A stretch of 29,977 nucleotides of DNA from Bacteroidales bacterium UBA1628 (GCA_002321335.1 DCMG01000095.1:1-29977); one strand, 5' to 3'; shown: positions 7,726 through 16,361, numbered from the stretch's first letter. A program made the numbers and translations. The notes: generated from the letters alone by a model not told the origin.

Positions 7726-8585
7726 CAACCGAGATAGGTTTTAAGAAGTTTGCTTGCGGATGGTTTCTTGAGCTTGCGGATCGCCTTCTCCTTGATCTGA
7801 CGGACTCTTTCCCTTGTAAGATCGAGCCTTTCACCGATCTCCTCGAGAGTCATCTCCTGACATCCGATGCCGAAGAACGACTTGATGATCTCACGCTCGC
7901 GGGTCGTCAGAATCTGGAGAGACCTTTCGATCTCGGTGCTGAGCGACTCGTTCACCAGACCTCTGTCGGCCATAGGTGAATCATCGTTCGGAATCACGTC
8001 CAGAAGGCTGTTGTCCTCGCCTTCCACGAACGGAGCGTCCACTGACACGTGTCTTCCGGAAACCCTAAGGGTGTCGGAAATCTTGTCCTGAGGGATGTCT
8101 ATCATCTCGGAAAGTTCCTCATTGGAAGGGCTTCTCTCGTTCTTCTGCTCGAACTGTGAGAGAGCCTTGTTGATCTTGTTCAGGGAGCCTACCTGGTTGA
8201 GCGGAAGCCTGACGATCCTGGACTGCTCGGCGAGAGCCTGAAGGATTGACTGGCGAATCCACCACACGGCATATGAAATGAATTTGAAACCTCTTGTCTC
8301 ATCGAATTTCTCGGCGGCCTTGATCAGTCCGAGATTGCCCTCGTTGATCAAATCAGGAAGACTGAGACCTTGATTCTGGTACTGTTTTGCCACAGAAACC
8401 ACAAAACGAAGATTGGCCCTTGTGAGCTTCTCCAACGCTTTCTGATCACCTTTGCGGATCCGCTGTGAAAGTTCGACCTCCTCTTCCGGAGACACCAACT
8501 CCTCGCGGCCGATCTCCTGAAGGTACTTGTCCAGGGACGCGCTCTCGCGGTTGGTGATTGACTTTGTAATCTTTAATTGCCTCAT
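7725..8585 (-). CDS. rpoD: Primary RNA polymerase sigma factor (sigma-70/RpoD type)
   Basis: A 286-residue vegetative sigma factor of the short Bacteroidota type, without region 1.1 or the long non-conserved insert. The MRQLKITKSITNRES start is highly characteristic of the phylum and fixes the start at 8585; the frame extends six codons further to a TTG. Region 1.2 is at about 17-30. Regions 2.1-2.4 (about 50-125) include GNLGLIKAAEKFDETRGFKF and WWIRQSILQAL. Region 3 follows. Region 4.2 (about 245-272, LEEIGERLDLTRERVRQIKE) is the -35-recognising helix-turn-helix. It directs housekeeping transcription, presumably from the TAnnTTTG promoters seen in this window. It lies 83 bases downstream of degP, with a strong hairpin between them, and overlaps argS by one base. 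Confidence 0.96.
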   Translation of the reverse strand: MRQLKITKSITNRESASLDKYLQEIGREELVSPEEEVELSQRIRKGDQKALEKLTRANLRFVVSVAKQYQNQGLSLPDLINEGNLGLIKAAEKFDETRGFKFISYAVWWIRQSILQALAEQSRIVRLPLNQVGSLNKINKALSQFEQKNERSPSNEELSEMIDIPQDKISDTLRVSGRHVSVDAPFVEGEDNSLLDVIPNDDSPMADRGLVNESLSTEIERSLQILTTREREIIKSFFGIGCQEMTLEEIGERLDLTRERVRQIKEKAIRKLKKPSASKLLKTYLG

Positions 8586-8604
8586 ATATTCTGTAATACA
8601 CAAA

Positions 8605-8645
8605 TTTCCCTGACGGAAGGCAAGGATCCTTTTCCGTCAGGGAAA
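8605..8645 (-). terminator. Perfect 14-bp hairpin between degP and rpoD
   Basis: TTTCCCTGACGGAA (8605-8618) pairs perfectly with TTCCGTCAGGGAAA (8632-8645) across a 13-base loop. It follows the degP stop by 23 bases and precedes the rpoD ATG by 19. On the minus strand only TTTGTGTATT follows, a poor U-tract, so it may act as a weak terminator, an attenuator or an RNA-stabilising stem. Confidence 0.5.
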
Positions 8646-8668
8646 CACTATCCGATAACCTTCATCAA

Positions 8669-10159
8669 CTACTCTTTACTGAATCCGAAGAAGGCTTTTC
8701 TACCGTTGGCCGTGACACCCTCGATGTAAACCGCCCTCTTTGCGGACTTGGCGATGTTCAAGACATCCTGAGGTGTGCCGACCGGCTGATCGTTGACGTA
8801 GGTGATGACCATTCCCTCCGAAGCTCCGGCCTCAAGCATCTTGCCGCTTCCGACAGAAGTGACCTCGACACCTTTCTTCAGACCAAACTTCTCAAGGGTC
8901 TCCTTGGAAGCCTCTTTCAAGGTCGTTCCGAAGAACGCTATCTCACCGTCTCCGACAACAGTGCCGTTCTCTGTGCTGCTGCCCTGGAACGTGACTTCCA
9001 GTTCCTTTTCCTTTCCGTCACGGATAACCTTGACCTTGGCCTTGTCACCCGGGTGGAAGGAATTGACCTTGACCTGAACGGCCGAGCCGCTCTTCACTTC
9101 TGTCCCGTCGATAGCGACAATCACGTCACCTTCCTTCAGTCCGGCCTTGTCAGCGGAGCTGCCTTTGGCAACCTCTCTGATATATACGCCTTCCGGAGAA
9201 GAAAGTTTCATTTTTTTCAACATATCATCCACGGAATCATATTTCAGCACCTTGGCTAGCCCCTCGTTAAGATCTGACATGGAGATTCCCAGAACAGCTC
9301 TTTTCACTGAGCCAAAGTCAATAAGGTCACTCACTACCTTCTTCACAATGTTCACAGGCACCGCGAATGAATATCCTGAATATGCCCCCGTCTGTGAAAC
9401 AATGGCTGTGTTGATGCCGACCAACTCGCCGGTCTTGTTGACAAGCGCTCCACCGGAGTTTCCTGGGTTGACAGCGGCGTCGGTCTGGATGAACGACTCA
9501 ATCTGGATGCCTCCGTTGTTCTCTCTTGGATCATGCGCCATGGAACGTCCTTTCGCGCTGACGATGCCGGCGGTGATGGTAGACCTGAGCTGGTAGCCGA
9601 GAGGACTGCCTACGGCCAAAACCCACTCTCCAAGCCTCAATTGGTCGGAATCCCCGAACGGAAGGGTTGGAAGTCCCTGTGCGTCAATCTTTATCAACGC
9701 GACATCCGTCGCCGGGTCAGTTCCGATCACTTTAGCCTCATAAGTCTTGTTGTTGTTCAGAGTGACCTGAACCTTTGTGGCATTGGCCACAACATGGTTG
9801 TTCGTCACGATATAGCCGTCAGGACGGATTATCACACCTGAACCACTTCCCTGCTGCTCTCTGGTCTGAGGGCCTTCGTCACCAAAAAAGAAACGGAAGA
9901 ACGGGTCAGTCATCTGATACTGCTGTGTCACCGTCACCTCAACATAAACGACAGCTTCCACGGCGGCCTCGGCCGCATATGTCAAATCAGGATAGTCAGA
10001 CTGTGCCAAATTGACAGTCTTCGTGACCGTTCCGCTCTCAGTCATTGTCATATTGTCTCCCTCATTCACGGTGGCCGCCTTGACGACCCCGTACGCCGCC
10101 AGCACGCTGAACAACACTGACAGCACTACTGTTAACAAACCTTTTTTCATTTCTGACAT
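8669..10159 (-). CDS. degP: Periplasmic serine protease, DegP/HtrA family
   Basis: A 496-residue envelope protease/chaperone that degrades or refolds damaged exported proteins. An N-terminal signal/anchor (MKKGLLTVVLSVLFSVLAAY) leads into the trypsin-like domain with catalytic His112 (VTNNHVV), Asp142 (ATDVALIKID) and Ser225 (NPGNSGGALVN). Two PDZ domains follow: the first (about 320-410) contains ADKAGLKEGDVIVAIDGTEV, the second (about 425-496) is shorter and divergent. A Q-rich LA-loop-like stretch lies between the signal and the protease domain. The start at 10159 (or ATG 10150) is preferred because longer frames add a non-signal leader. It is divergent from dnaN and upstream of rpoD. Confidence 0.93.
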   Translation of the reverse strand: MSEMKKGLLTVVLSVLFSVLAAYGVVKAATVNEGDNMTMTESGTVTKTVNLAQSDYPDLTYAAEAAVEAVVYVEVTVTQQYQMTDPFFRFFFGDEGPQTREQQGSGSGVIIRPDGYIVTNNHVVANATKVQVTLNNNKTYEAKVIGTDPATDVALIKIDAQGLPTLPFGDSDQLRLGEWVLAVGSPLGYQLRSTITAGIVSAKGRSMAHDPRENNGGIQIESFIQTDAAVNPGNSGGALVNKTGELVGINTAIVSQTGAYSGYSFAVPVNIVKKVVSDLIDFGSVKRAVLGISMSDLNEGLAKVLKYDSVDDMLKKMKLSSPEGVYIREVAKGSSADKAGLKEGDVIVAIDGTEVKSGSAVQVKVNSFHPGDKAKVKVIRDGKEKELEVTFQGSSTENGTVVGDGEIAFFGTTLKEASKETLEKFGLKKGVEVTSVGSGKMLEAGASEGMVITYVNDQPVGTPQDVLNIAKSAKRAVYIEGVTANGRKAFFGFSKE

Positions 10160-10262
10160 ATACTTTAATTTATCAATATTCAATCTTCCGGCATCCGGAC
10201 GGTGCTTCCGAAGCCAAAGGCAAAAAATCAAATATGATGCCATATTATTAAGGGAATATTCG

Positions 10263-10270
10263 TATATTTG
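10263..10270 (+). promoter_or_regulatory. Promoter -7 box for dnaN
   Basis: TATATTTG matches the TAnnTTTG consensus, 60 bases upstream of the dnaN start codon, and implies a leader of about 55 bases. Confidence 0.5.
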
Positions 10271-10330
10271 CCTTTCACAGCGGCTCGCCTCACGGCTGCC
10301 GGTTATAATGAAATAAAAACACTGACAAAT

Positions 10331-11449
10331 ATGAAATTCAACGTATCAAGCACAGAACTCCTGAAAGGGTTGATGGACATTTCCAAGGCCATTCCGGCCA
10401 AGTCCGCGCTGCCTATTCTGGAAAATTTCCTGTTTGATCTCAAAGGTAACATCCTTGAGGTCACCGCTTCTGACTCCGAGCTCACCCTCAAGACTGAAAT
10501 CGAGGTAGACACAACCGAAGAGGAAGGCAAGATCGCAGTGCCGGCAAGGCACATCATTGACTTGCTCAAGGAACTGCCGGACCAGCCAGTCGCCATCAGC
10601 ACGGCAAGCGACAGCTCCATCGAGTGCAAATGGACCAGCGGCAACTCTGTGCTCCCATTCTTTCCTGCCGAGGATTACCCTGAGATAAAAGGCACGAGCG
10701 ATGACGCCGAGAGAATCGAGTTTCCGGCCGACAGCCTGATCGAAGGCATCAACAGCACAATCTACGCGACGGCCGACGACGAGATCAGACCCGCGATGAA
10801 CGGAATATTCTTCGACTTCAGCCCCGAGTCGACCACATTGGTGGCCTCTGACTCACACAAGCTCATCTGCTACACGGCCAAAGAGGTCAAGACCCCGGAA
10901 AAGTGCTCGTTCATCCTGCACAAGAAGCCGGCTGCCGTGCTGAAGTCCATTCTCGGAAAGGAAGACGGGAATGTCGAGATTGCGTTCGACTCAAGCACTG
11001 TTCTTTTCACATTCGGCAGGACGACGATGGTCTGCAGGCTGATTGTCGGAAAGTATCCAAAGTACCGCGATGTCATTCCTCAGAACAACTCCAGCGTGCT
11101 GAAGATAGACAGGGCGTTGTTCCTGAACACGGTAAGGCGTGTTGCGGTCTGCGCCAACAAGGCTTCCAACCACATCAAGCTGGACCTGAAGCCTGGACAG
11201 ATGGAGATCACGGCTCAGGATCTGGGCTTCGCCATCGCCGCTTACGAGAAAATCAGCTGCGACTACAGCGGTGATGAGCTCTCCATCGGATTCAAGTCCA
11301 CATTCCTCACCGAAATCCTCGCCAACATGAGCTGTGAGACCGTCGTGATGAAGTTTGCGGACTCGCGCAGGGCCGCTCTGATTATTCCGTCAGAGGACGA
11401 TGAGGAAAGCGGAAAGATCTGCGGAATCCTGATGCCTATCATGGTTTAA
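10331..11449 (+). CDS. dnaN: DNA polymerase III beta subunit (sliding clamp)
   Basis: A 372-residue clamp subunit that dimerises into a ring around DNA and tethers the replicative polymerase. The three repeated clamp domains are recognisable: domain 1 begins MKFNVSSTELLKGLMDISKA and contains ILENFLFDLKGN; domain 2 contains the ATADDEIRPAMNGIFFD segment; domain 3 ends in the canonical GILMPIMV, part of the peptide-binding pocket region. Length matches the family (about 370). ATG 10331 is chosen over an upstream in-frame codon at 10268 because the protein then starts exactly as clamps do. It is followed 22 bases later by a DnaQ-like exonuclease gene, so clamp and nuclease are probably co-expressed. 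Confidence 0.96.
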   Translation: MKFNVSSTELLKGLMDISKAIPAKSALPILENFLFDLKGNILEVTASDSELTLKTEIEVDTTEEEGKIAVPARHIIDLLKELPDQPVAISTASDSSIECKWTSGNSVLPFFPAEDYPEIKGTSDDAERIEFPADSLIEGINSTIYATADDEIRPAMNGIFFDFSPESTTLVASDSHKLICYTAKEVKTPEKCSFILHKKPAAVLKSILGKEDGNVEIAFDSSTVLFTFGRTTMVCRLIVGKYPKYRDVIPQNNSSVLKIDRALFLNTVRRVAVCANKASNHIKLDLKPGQMEITAQDLGFAIAAYEKISCDYSGDELSIGFKSTFLTEILANMSCETVVMKFADSRRAALIIPSEDDEESGKICGILMPIMV

Positions 11450-11471
11450 GAATTCAAGGGACATAGGAGAT

Positions 11472-12479
11472 ATGGAGCTCTCACTTAAAAGGCCTCTGCT
11501 TTTCTTCGACATCGAGAGCACAGGCCTTAACATAGTCAATGACTGCATTGTGGAACTCAGTTTCGTCAAGGTTTTCCCTGACGGGCACCATGAGGTTAAG
11601 ACGTGGAGGGTGTGTCCGTGGGACTACACTCTCCGCAGACAGCATCCTATCAATCCGGAAGCCAGTCAGGTGAACGGAATCAAGGACGAGGATGTCGCTG
11701 ATGAGAAGAAGTTCATAGAGATTGCCCCGGAAGTTGTCGAATGGCTCAGGGACAGCGATCTGGCCGGGTATAATTCCACAAAATTCGACCTTCCGATGCT
11801 GTCAGAGGAACTTGAGAGGGTGCGCGCCTATTGTGTGCGCAGACTTGCCGATCCAAAGAACACACCGGAAAACAAGGCGAAAGCACAGGCCACCCTTGAT
11901 GCCACGGACATTGACCTGCACTCCAAGCAGATGGTCGATGTGCAGACGATATACCACTACATGGAGCCCCGCAACCTGAAGGCGGCCTACCGCTTCTACT
12001 GTGGCGGAGAGGACTTTGATAACGCCCACACGGCAGAGGCGGACACAATGGCCACCTACGAGGTGCTTAAAGGTCAACTGGACATGTACCAGACTCCAAG
12101 CAAGTACCACGAGCAGATTCTCAAGAACGATGTAGAGTTTCTGTCAGGAGTGGCAGGCCGTCCACGCACAGTGGATTATGCGGGCAGACTGGTTCTCGGT
12201 AAGAACGACGAGCCGACAATCAGCTTCGGGAAGCACAAGGGCCACACTGCAAGAGAGGTGTACGAAACCGAACCGGCCTACTTCGCCTGGATAGAGAACG
12301 GCGAGTTCACGATGGACACAAAACGTCAGTTCGCCCGTCTGAAGGAACAGTTTGACAAAGAGAAGAAGGAGGCCGCGAAAGCAAGAGAAGCCGAGCTCAG
12401 CAAACCACTTGAAGGAGAGGCGCTGACCAATGCGGCAGAGATGCTCAAGAACAAATTCAACGGCGGAAAACTCTTCTAG
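11472..12479 (+). CDS. DnaQ-type 3'-5' exonuclease with C-terminal extension
   Basis: A 335-residue DEDDh exonuclease resembling the proofreading epsilon subunit or RNase T group. Exo I is FFDIESTGL (Asp13, Glu15), Exo II is in GYNSTKFDLPML, and Exo III is in HTAEADTMATY. After the nuclease domain (about 1-200) comes a domain with FGKHKGHTAREVYETEPAYF and WIENGEFTMDTKRQF (about 255-290), resembling the DUF3820-type module attached to other bacterial exonucleases, then a Lys/Glu-rich helix. The gene is preceded by AGGAG only two bases from the ATG and sits in the dnaN transcript. It could supply proofreading or act in repair; DnaE-bound epsilon function is inferred only from context. Confidence 0.85.
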   Translation: MELSLKRPLLFFDIESTGLNIVNDCIVELSFVKVFPDGHHEVKTWRVCPWDYTLRRQHPINPEASQVNGIKDEDVADEKKFIEIAPEVVEWLRDSDLAGYNSTKFDLPMLSEELERVRAYCVRRLADPKNTPENKAKAQATLDATDIDLHSKQMVDVQTIYHYMEPRNLKAAYRFYCGGEDFDNAHTAEADTMATYEVLKGQLDMYQTPSKYHEQILKNDVEFLSGVAGRPRTVDYAGRLVLGKNDEPTISFGKHKGHTAREVYETEPAYFAWIENGEFTMDTKRQFARLKEQFDKEKKEAAKAREAELSKPLEGEALTNAAEMLKNKFNGGKLF

Positions 12480-12506
12480 ATTTTTCCCCTTGCGGAAGCC
12501 CGATAA

Positions 12507-13070
12507 ATGAATATAATAGTAAAGACATCATCCGGACACATCACGGTAAGACCGGACACGACGTGGGAGAAAGACAACGAGGATTTCTATCCGCCTGAGT
12601 TTGTGGATGAACTCACATATTCCCCGGTTCTGTTCGCTCGTGTGCTGAAGCCAGGCCGGAGCGTCGGAAGAAAATTTGCGTCAAGATATTACGACAGTGT
12701 AGGTTACGGAGTGCTTCTATACCCGGAGAATATGCTCGACGGCACACCGGAAGGCTATGCTCAGGCAACATGTCTGGACCACACTTCATTCCTGCCGGCG
12801 CCGACCGCCCCCCCTCAAAGACTGGAAGAATACGGTATGTTCAGCCTGTTCAGAAACGAGGATGAACTTTTCAATTACAACATTCCGTCCTTGAATATGA
12901 TTGAGGACGCTCTCGTGGAAGCCACAAAACTGCTCTACATCCGCACCGGAGATCTCATCGCCATAGAGTTGACAGACAGGAGACCTCTGGTCAGCCGTTC
13001 CGACGGCAGCGCAAGAGTCAACGCAACGTCAGGTGAAAGAAAAATCCTCGATTTCAGAATCATTTTCTGA
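12507..13070 (+). CDS. Hypothetical protein downstream of the dnaN-exonuclease pair
   Basis: A 187-residue cytosolic protein with no signal peptide or membrane helix. I do not recognise it firmly. The order of motifs (FARVLKPGRSVGRKFASRYY, then SVGYGVLLYPENML, then a late GDLIAIEL strand) is faintly reminiscent of the fumarylacetoacetate hydrolase fold, but the metal-binding Glu-x-Glu set cannot be placed, so this is only a guess. It starts 27 bases after the exonuclease stop and probably belongs to the same transcript. Its last codons form the left arm of a perfect hairpin that serves the convergent peptidase gene. Confidence 0.75.
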   Translation: MNIIVKTSSGHITVRPDTTWEKDNEDFYPPEFVDELTYSPVLFARVLKPGRSVGRKFASRYYDSVGYGVLLYPENMLDGTPEGYAQATCLDHTSFLPAPTAPPQRLEEYGMFSLFRNEDELFNYNIPSLNMIEDALVEATKLLYIRTGDLIAIELTDRRPLVSRSDGSARVNATSGERKILDFRIIF

Positions 13071-13079
13071 AATCGAGGA
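13040..13079 (-). terminator. Terminator hairpin shared by convergent genes
   Basis: TCCTCGATTTCAGAA (13045-13059) and TTCTGAAATCGAGGA (13065-13079) form a perfect 15-bp stem with a 5-base loop. On the minus strand it is followed by TTTTTCTTTC, a proper U-tract, so it terminates the peptidase transcript. On the plus strand it includes the stop codon of the hypothetical gene and lacks a U-tract. Confidence 0.8.
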
Positions 13080-13101
13080 CTTGACATCATACTCTGAGTG
13101 A

Positions 13102-14496
13102 TCACTCCTCCGGAAGGAACATCGGATCCCAGGCAGGAAGGAGGGTCGGCTTCTGACCCAGCATATTCATCACATCTGAAGGAACGTACTTTTTCTCCAC
13201 GACGAGACGGAACATATAGTTGTCGAACCACTCGTCGGTCATGATGAGGTTGCCCTTGTAGCCGGAATCGGCGCCCCAGCTGTTCTCCACCATCCACTTG
13301 ACAGGCTTGCCGTCTTTGATGTCCACGGCGATGAGGGTCATGGCGTGAGACGAGCCGCTGGCATGGGTCTGAACCCTCTGGCGCTTGTCCATCGGGAATG
13401 TCGTTCCGAAAAGAGAGCCATAATCGAAATTGTTCATGTCCAAAGTGCCTTTCTGACGATCCATGAACTTGCCGACATCACATGAGAAGTACATTGCGGT
13501 GTTGTCCTTGATGGAAGCGATGGCCATCTCCTTTATCCTTTCCACAGGAAGATTTATGTAAAGCCAGTTCTGCCCGTCATAGACATGACGGTCATAGTCA
13601 ATCTCATAGACCTTGCCGTATTCGCGGGTAGGATCGTTCATCACCATGACGTAGTTGTTCTCAAGGTCCGCTCCGACATATTCCTGATAGAAGGACTTCG
13701 GGGTGTAGGTCTTGGTGCTGACAAAGTTACCCTTGGAGTCATATCGTGTCCATTCGAACTCGACCGGTGGCTCACCTAGGCAAAGGGCAAGCATCCTGTA
13801 GATTTCCTTCAACATTCCGGTCTTCATCGCCGGGCAGTCCTTGGCGGACGCGTCGCGGAGTTTCAGTCCGTCCTCACGCAGTTTGGTCGCTATCTGCGTG
13901 CGCATCTGAGACGTGTTGTTGGCGCAGTAAGTCTCTGGCATCACTTCAGACGGAACGACACCGTATTTCATGATGAGGTTGGAGACTCCTGTGAACTGTC
14001 CGCCGTCCCCTATCGGATTGCGGAACAGCCAGTCAACCTTGCGGTCGTCAAAACTCAAGCCTTTCGTGTCGATCACGCCCTGAAGGAAGAGGTTGGCCTT
14101 CTCAAGCTGGTCGTAAAAGAACACATAGTTCTGAGAGAACGTGAAAGAACCGAGGTCATATTTTTCGATCATCTTGGATCTCAGCACATTGAGTCCGGAG
14201 AACAGCCAGCAGCGGCCGGATGACTTCTGGTTTGTGCGCCCTTTCGTCTTCACTTCATCGGAAAAATGCGTGTCAATCATCGCGATGTTCTCCGAGTTGG
14301 CGGCGAGGACATTGATGGCGGCGGCGTTAAGGGCGTTGCGGACAGCCTTGTCCGAAGCAGTGCCTTCGTAACCTTTACGGATCTCTGCCAGCATCTCGGC
14401 GGAGATGCCTCCGTTTTTGGCCTGTCTCTGGGCGAAAGCGCCGGTTCCGCAGAGAACCATAAGCGCAGACGCTAGGATAAATGTTCTTTTATTCAT
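13102..14496 (-). CDS. Secreted C1B cysteine peptidase (bleomycin hydrolase / aminopeptidase C type)
   Basis: A 464-residue papain-superfamily peptidase of MEROPS C1B (PF03051) with an added Sec signal peptide (MNKRTFILASALMVLCGTGA, cut near FAQ). Active-site residues are visible: Gln90 of the oxyanion hole, Cys96 in SGRCWLFSGL, His384 in SGSSHAMTLI and Asn405 in VENSWGADSG. Cytosolic PepC and bleomycin hydrolase act as aminopeptidases on peptides; the signal peptide here implies a periplasmic role in peptide scavenging, as in many gut Bacteroidales. The C-terminus (AWDPMFLPEE) does not match the usual C-terminal residue that gives PepC its exopeptidase trimming, so specificity is uncertain. 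Its transcript ends at the terminator just downstream. Confidence 0.9.
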   Translation of the reverse strand: MNKRTFILASALMVLCGTGAFAQRQAKNGGISAEMLAEIRKGYEGTASDKAVRNALNAAAINVLAANSENIAMIDTHFSDEVKTKGRTNQKSSGRCWLFSGLNVLRSKMIEKYDLGSFTFSQNYVFFYDQLEKANLFLQGVIDTKGLSFDDRKVDWLFRNPIGDGGQFTGVSNLIMKYGVVPSEVMPETYCANNTSQMRTQIATKLREDGLKLRDASAKDCPAMKTGMLKEIYRMLALCLGEPPVEFEWTRYDSKGNFVSTKTYTPKSFYQEYVGADLENNYVMVMNDPTREYGKVYEIDYDRHVYDGQNWLYINLPVERIKEMAIASIKDNTAMYFSCDVGKFMDRQKGTLDMNNFDYGSLFGTTFPMDKRQRVQTHASGSSHAMTLIAVDIKDGKPVKWMVENSWGADSGYKGNLIMTDEWFDNYMFRLVVEKKYVPSDVMNMLGQKPTLLPAWDPMFLPEE

Positions 14497-14565
14497 AAAT
14501 ATTCAAAGATTTGCGGTAAATTTAACGAAAAATTCGGTAATAGCCGAAAGAATGCCAGTCAGAAG

Positions 14566-15510
14566 ATGAAGACCTGCTCAAAAACATTCATGCTCGCAGC
14601 CGTCACGCTGCTTTTTGTCGGTGCAGACCTGCTCTCCGGCGGGGCTGGCCTGAGCGGGATAGACACAAGCATATTCTTGAAACTCAGGCTCCCGAGGATG
14701 CTGACCGCAATTCTTGCGGGTGCGAGTCTTTCCCTTGCGGGTCTCCAGATGCAGAGCGTGTTCCGCAATCCACTCGCCGACCCTCACATCATGGGTGTAA
14801 GCGCCGGAGCAGGAACCGGAGCCGCCATGGCTACTCTTATGATAGGATCTTCCCTCCCCGGAGTATTGTCTGGCCTCACCGTGGCCGCGGCAGCTTTCAC
14901 CGGAGCGCTCCTTACTTCCCTGATGGTTGTGTTCATGGCCTCAAGGTTTCAAAGCGCCGACACCTTGCTTATCTTCGGCGTGATGCTAGGATACATCTTC
15001 AGCGCCGCCACTTCAATCATTGAATATTCAGCCAACGCCGAGAGCCTGAAGGTTTTCTACAGTTGGTCCGCGGGCAGTTTCTCCGGAAGCCGTCCGGGTG
15101 AAGTGGCTGTGATCTCAGGCGCGCTGGCAATCGGAACAGCCATTTCCCTTATAAATAATAAAGGACTGGACATCGCTCTTTTCGGTGATGAATATGCCAG
15201 CCTGGCAGGTGCGGACATTCCGCGGATCAGGGGCATGGCGATGATCGGAAGCTGCCTTATGGCAGGTGCGGTAACGGCGTTCTGCGGTCCGATAGGCTTT
15301 GTCGGAATCGTCGCTCCTCACATTGCCAGAGGCTTTCTGGGAACCTCCGCGCATCTGAAGGTCATCCCGGCGGCGATGTTGACGGGAGCGGGATTGTCGC
15401 TTGCCGCCGACATTCTCTCTCAGGCCTTTCCAATGCCTCTGCCTGTCGGAAGCACAATGGCCGCCATCGGAATCCCGATCATACTGTCGATTCTAATCAA
15501 AAAGAAGTGA
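14566..15510 (+). CDS. FecCD/BtuC family ABC transporter permease
   Basis: A 314-residue inner-membrane permease of the BtuC/FecCD/FhuB family that imports iron chelates, haem or cobalamin. Family signatures are present: RLPRMLTAILAGASLSLAGL, QSVFRNPLADPHIMGVSAGA near the N-terminus, and GPIGFVGIVAPHIAR (about 245-259), the loop contacting the ATPase. About nine or ten hydrophobic helices are visible, and the protein is somewhat shorter than usual (330-350) because the N-terminal helix region is compact. The ATPase gene follows at once (start overlapping or two bases after the stop). No binding protein, TonB receptor or cobalamin riboswitch is seen, so the substrate cannot be assigned. Confidence 0.9.
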   Translation: MKTCSKTFMLAAVTLLFVGADLLSGGAGLSGIDTSIFLKLRLPRMLTAILAGASLSLAGLQMQSVFRNPLADPHIMGVSAGAGTGAAMATLMIGSSLPGVLSGLTVAAAAFTGALLTSLMVVFMASRFQSADTLLIFGVMLGYIFSAATSIIEYSANAESLKVFYSWSAGSFSGSRPGEVAVISGALAIGTAISLINNKGLDIALFGDEYASLAGADIPRIRGMAMIGSCLMAGAVTAFCGPIGFVGIVAPHIARGFLGTSAHLKVIPAAMLTGAGLSLAADILSQAFPMPLPVGSTMAAIGIPIILSILIKKK

Positions 15511-15512
15511 AT

Positions 15513-16130
15513 ATGCTGAAAGCGTCCGAACTTATCATTGGTCATAGAGGGAACAAGGCCTTCGGGCCACTGTCTTTTGAATATTCCGACGGACAGTCCG
15601 TGATGCTTTGCGGCCCGAACGGCAGCGGGAAAAGCACCCTTATGAAAACCATCGCAGGACTTCTGCCTCCCGTTTCGGGAAGATTCTCCGCCTGCGGCAC
15701 AATCGTCATGGTGCCCACACATATTCCCAAAGTCAAAGGATTTTCCGTCAAAGAATTCATACGAACCAGTCTGTTCACTGCCTCAGGAACATTCCGAAAG
15801 CTGAACCATGAGGCGGAGACAACACTGGAGGAATCAATCCGTACGCTCGGAATCGAATCATTGTCTGACAAGGACATAAGCCTCATATCCGACGGAGAGT
15901 TCCAAAAAGCATGCATCGCCACGGCTCTGACGAGGAAAGCGAATGTTATCCTTTTGGACGAGCCTACCGCCTTTCTGGACGTGGACAACCGCGTTATGGT
16001 TCTGCGCACTCTGCAGAATCTTGCGCGCGACACCGGGACCACTGTGATATTCTCGACCCACGACATTTACGATGGCTCACGTTTCTCTGACGCAACGCTT
16101 GATCTCGGTTCAATCAGCGCGACGTTTTAG
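15513..16130 (+). CDS. ABC transporter ATPase, short FecE/BtuD type
   Basis: A 205-residue ATP-binding subunit that powers the adjacent permease. Walker A is GPNGSGKST (34-42), the signature motif is ISDGEFQKA (about 125-133, a variant of LSGGQ also seen as LSDGE in this family), Walker B is VILLDEPTAFLD (145-156) and the switch His is in STHD (171-174). All catalytic elements are intact, but the protein stops about 30 residues after the switch, 40-60 residues shorter than typical FecE/BtuD. ATG 15513 is preferred; a GTG at 15507 would overlap the permease stop. No solute-binding gene follows. Confidence 0.88.
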   Translation: MLKASELIIGHRGNKAFGPLSFEYSDGQSVMLCGPNGSGKSTLMKTIAGLLPPVSGRFSACGTIVMVPTHIPKVKGFSVKEFIRTSLFTASGTFRKLNHEAETTLEESIRTLGIESLSDKDISLISDGEFQKACIATALTRKANVILLDEPTAFLDVDNRVMVLRTLQNLARDTGTTVIFSTHDIYDGSRFSDATLDLGSISATF

Positions 16131-16205
16131 CCAACTAATTATTTCACAGCATGTTCCATTTTCCTGCCAGTCATAATCAGAGGGCAGCGCTTCATAACTG
16201 ATTGA

Positions 16206-16237
16206 CAATCAAAAAGTGGCACTTCACCTTTTGATTG
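16206..16237. terminator. Hairpin downstream of the ABC transporter genes
   Basis: CAATCAAAA (16206-16214) pairs with TTTTGATTG (16229-16237). Beyond one mismatch, GTG/CAC extends the stem, leaving a six-base loop. It lies 76 bases after the ATPase stop. There is no U-tract, so a terminator role is uncertain. The rest of the 231-base gap before polA shows only the polA promoter. Confidence 0.4.
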
Positions 16238-16270
16238 CCAGCAGGTTAACGTTTGGTCTCCGGATAAGTT

Positions 16271-16300
16271 TTGAAACCACGAAACAAATTCTTATCTTTG
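16271..16300 (+). promoter_or_regulatory. Promoter for polA
   Basis: TATCTTTG (16293-16300) matches TAnnTTTG, and a TTG (16271-16273) lies 19 bases upstream, near the Bacteroidota -33 position. The polA ATG is 62 bases beyond the -7 box. Confidence 0.6.
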
Positions 16301-16361
16301 TAAAGATTCGTGGCCCGCATTGAGCATGCGCGTCCACGCATTGACAAAATGTGAAAGGATA

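Noticed and set aside
14497..14565. Possible cobalamin or other riboswitch before the BtuC-like permease
   Set aside because: The gap is only 69 bases and shows none of the conserved B12-box sequence, so it is too short for such an element.
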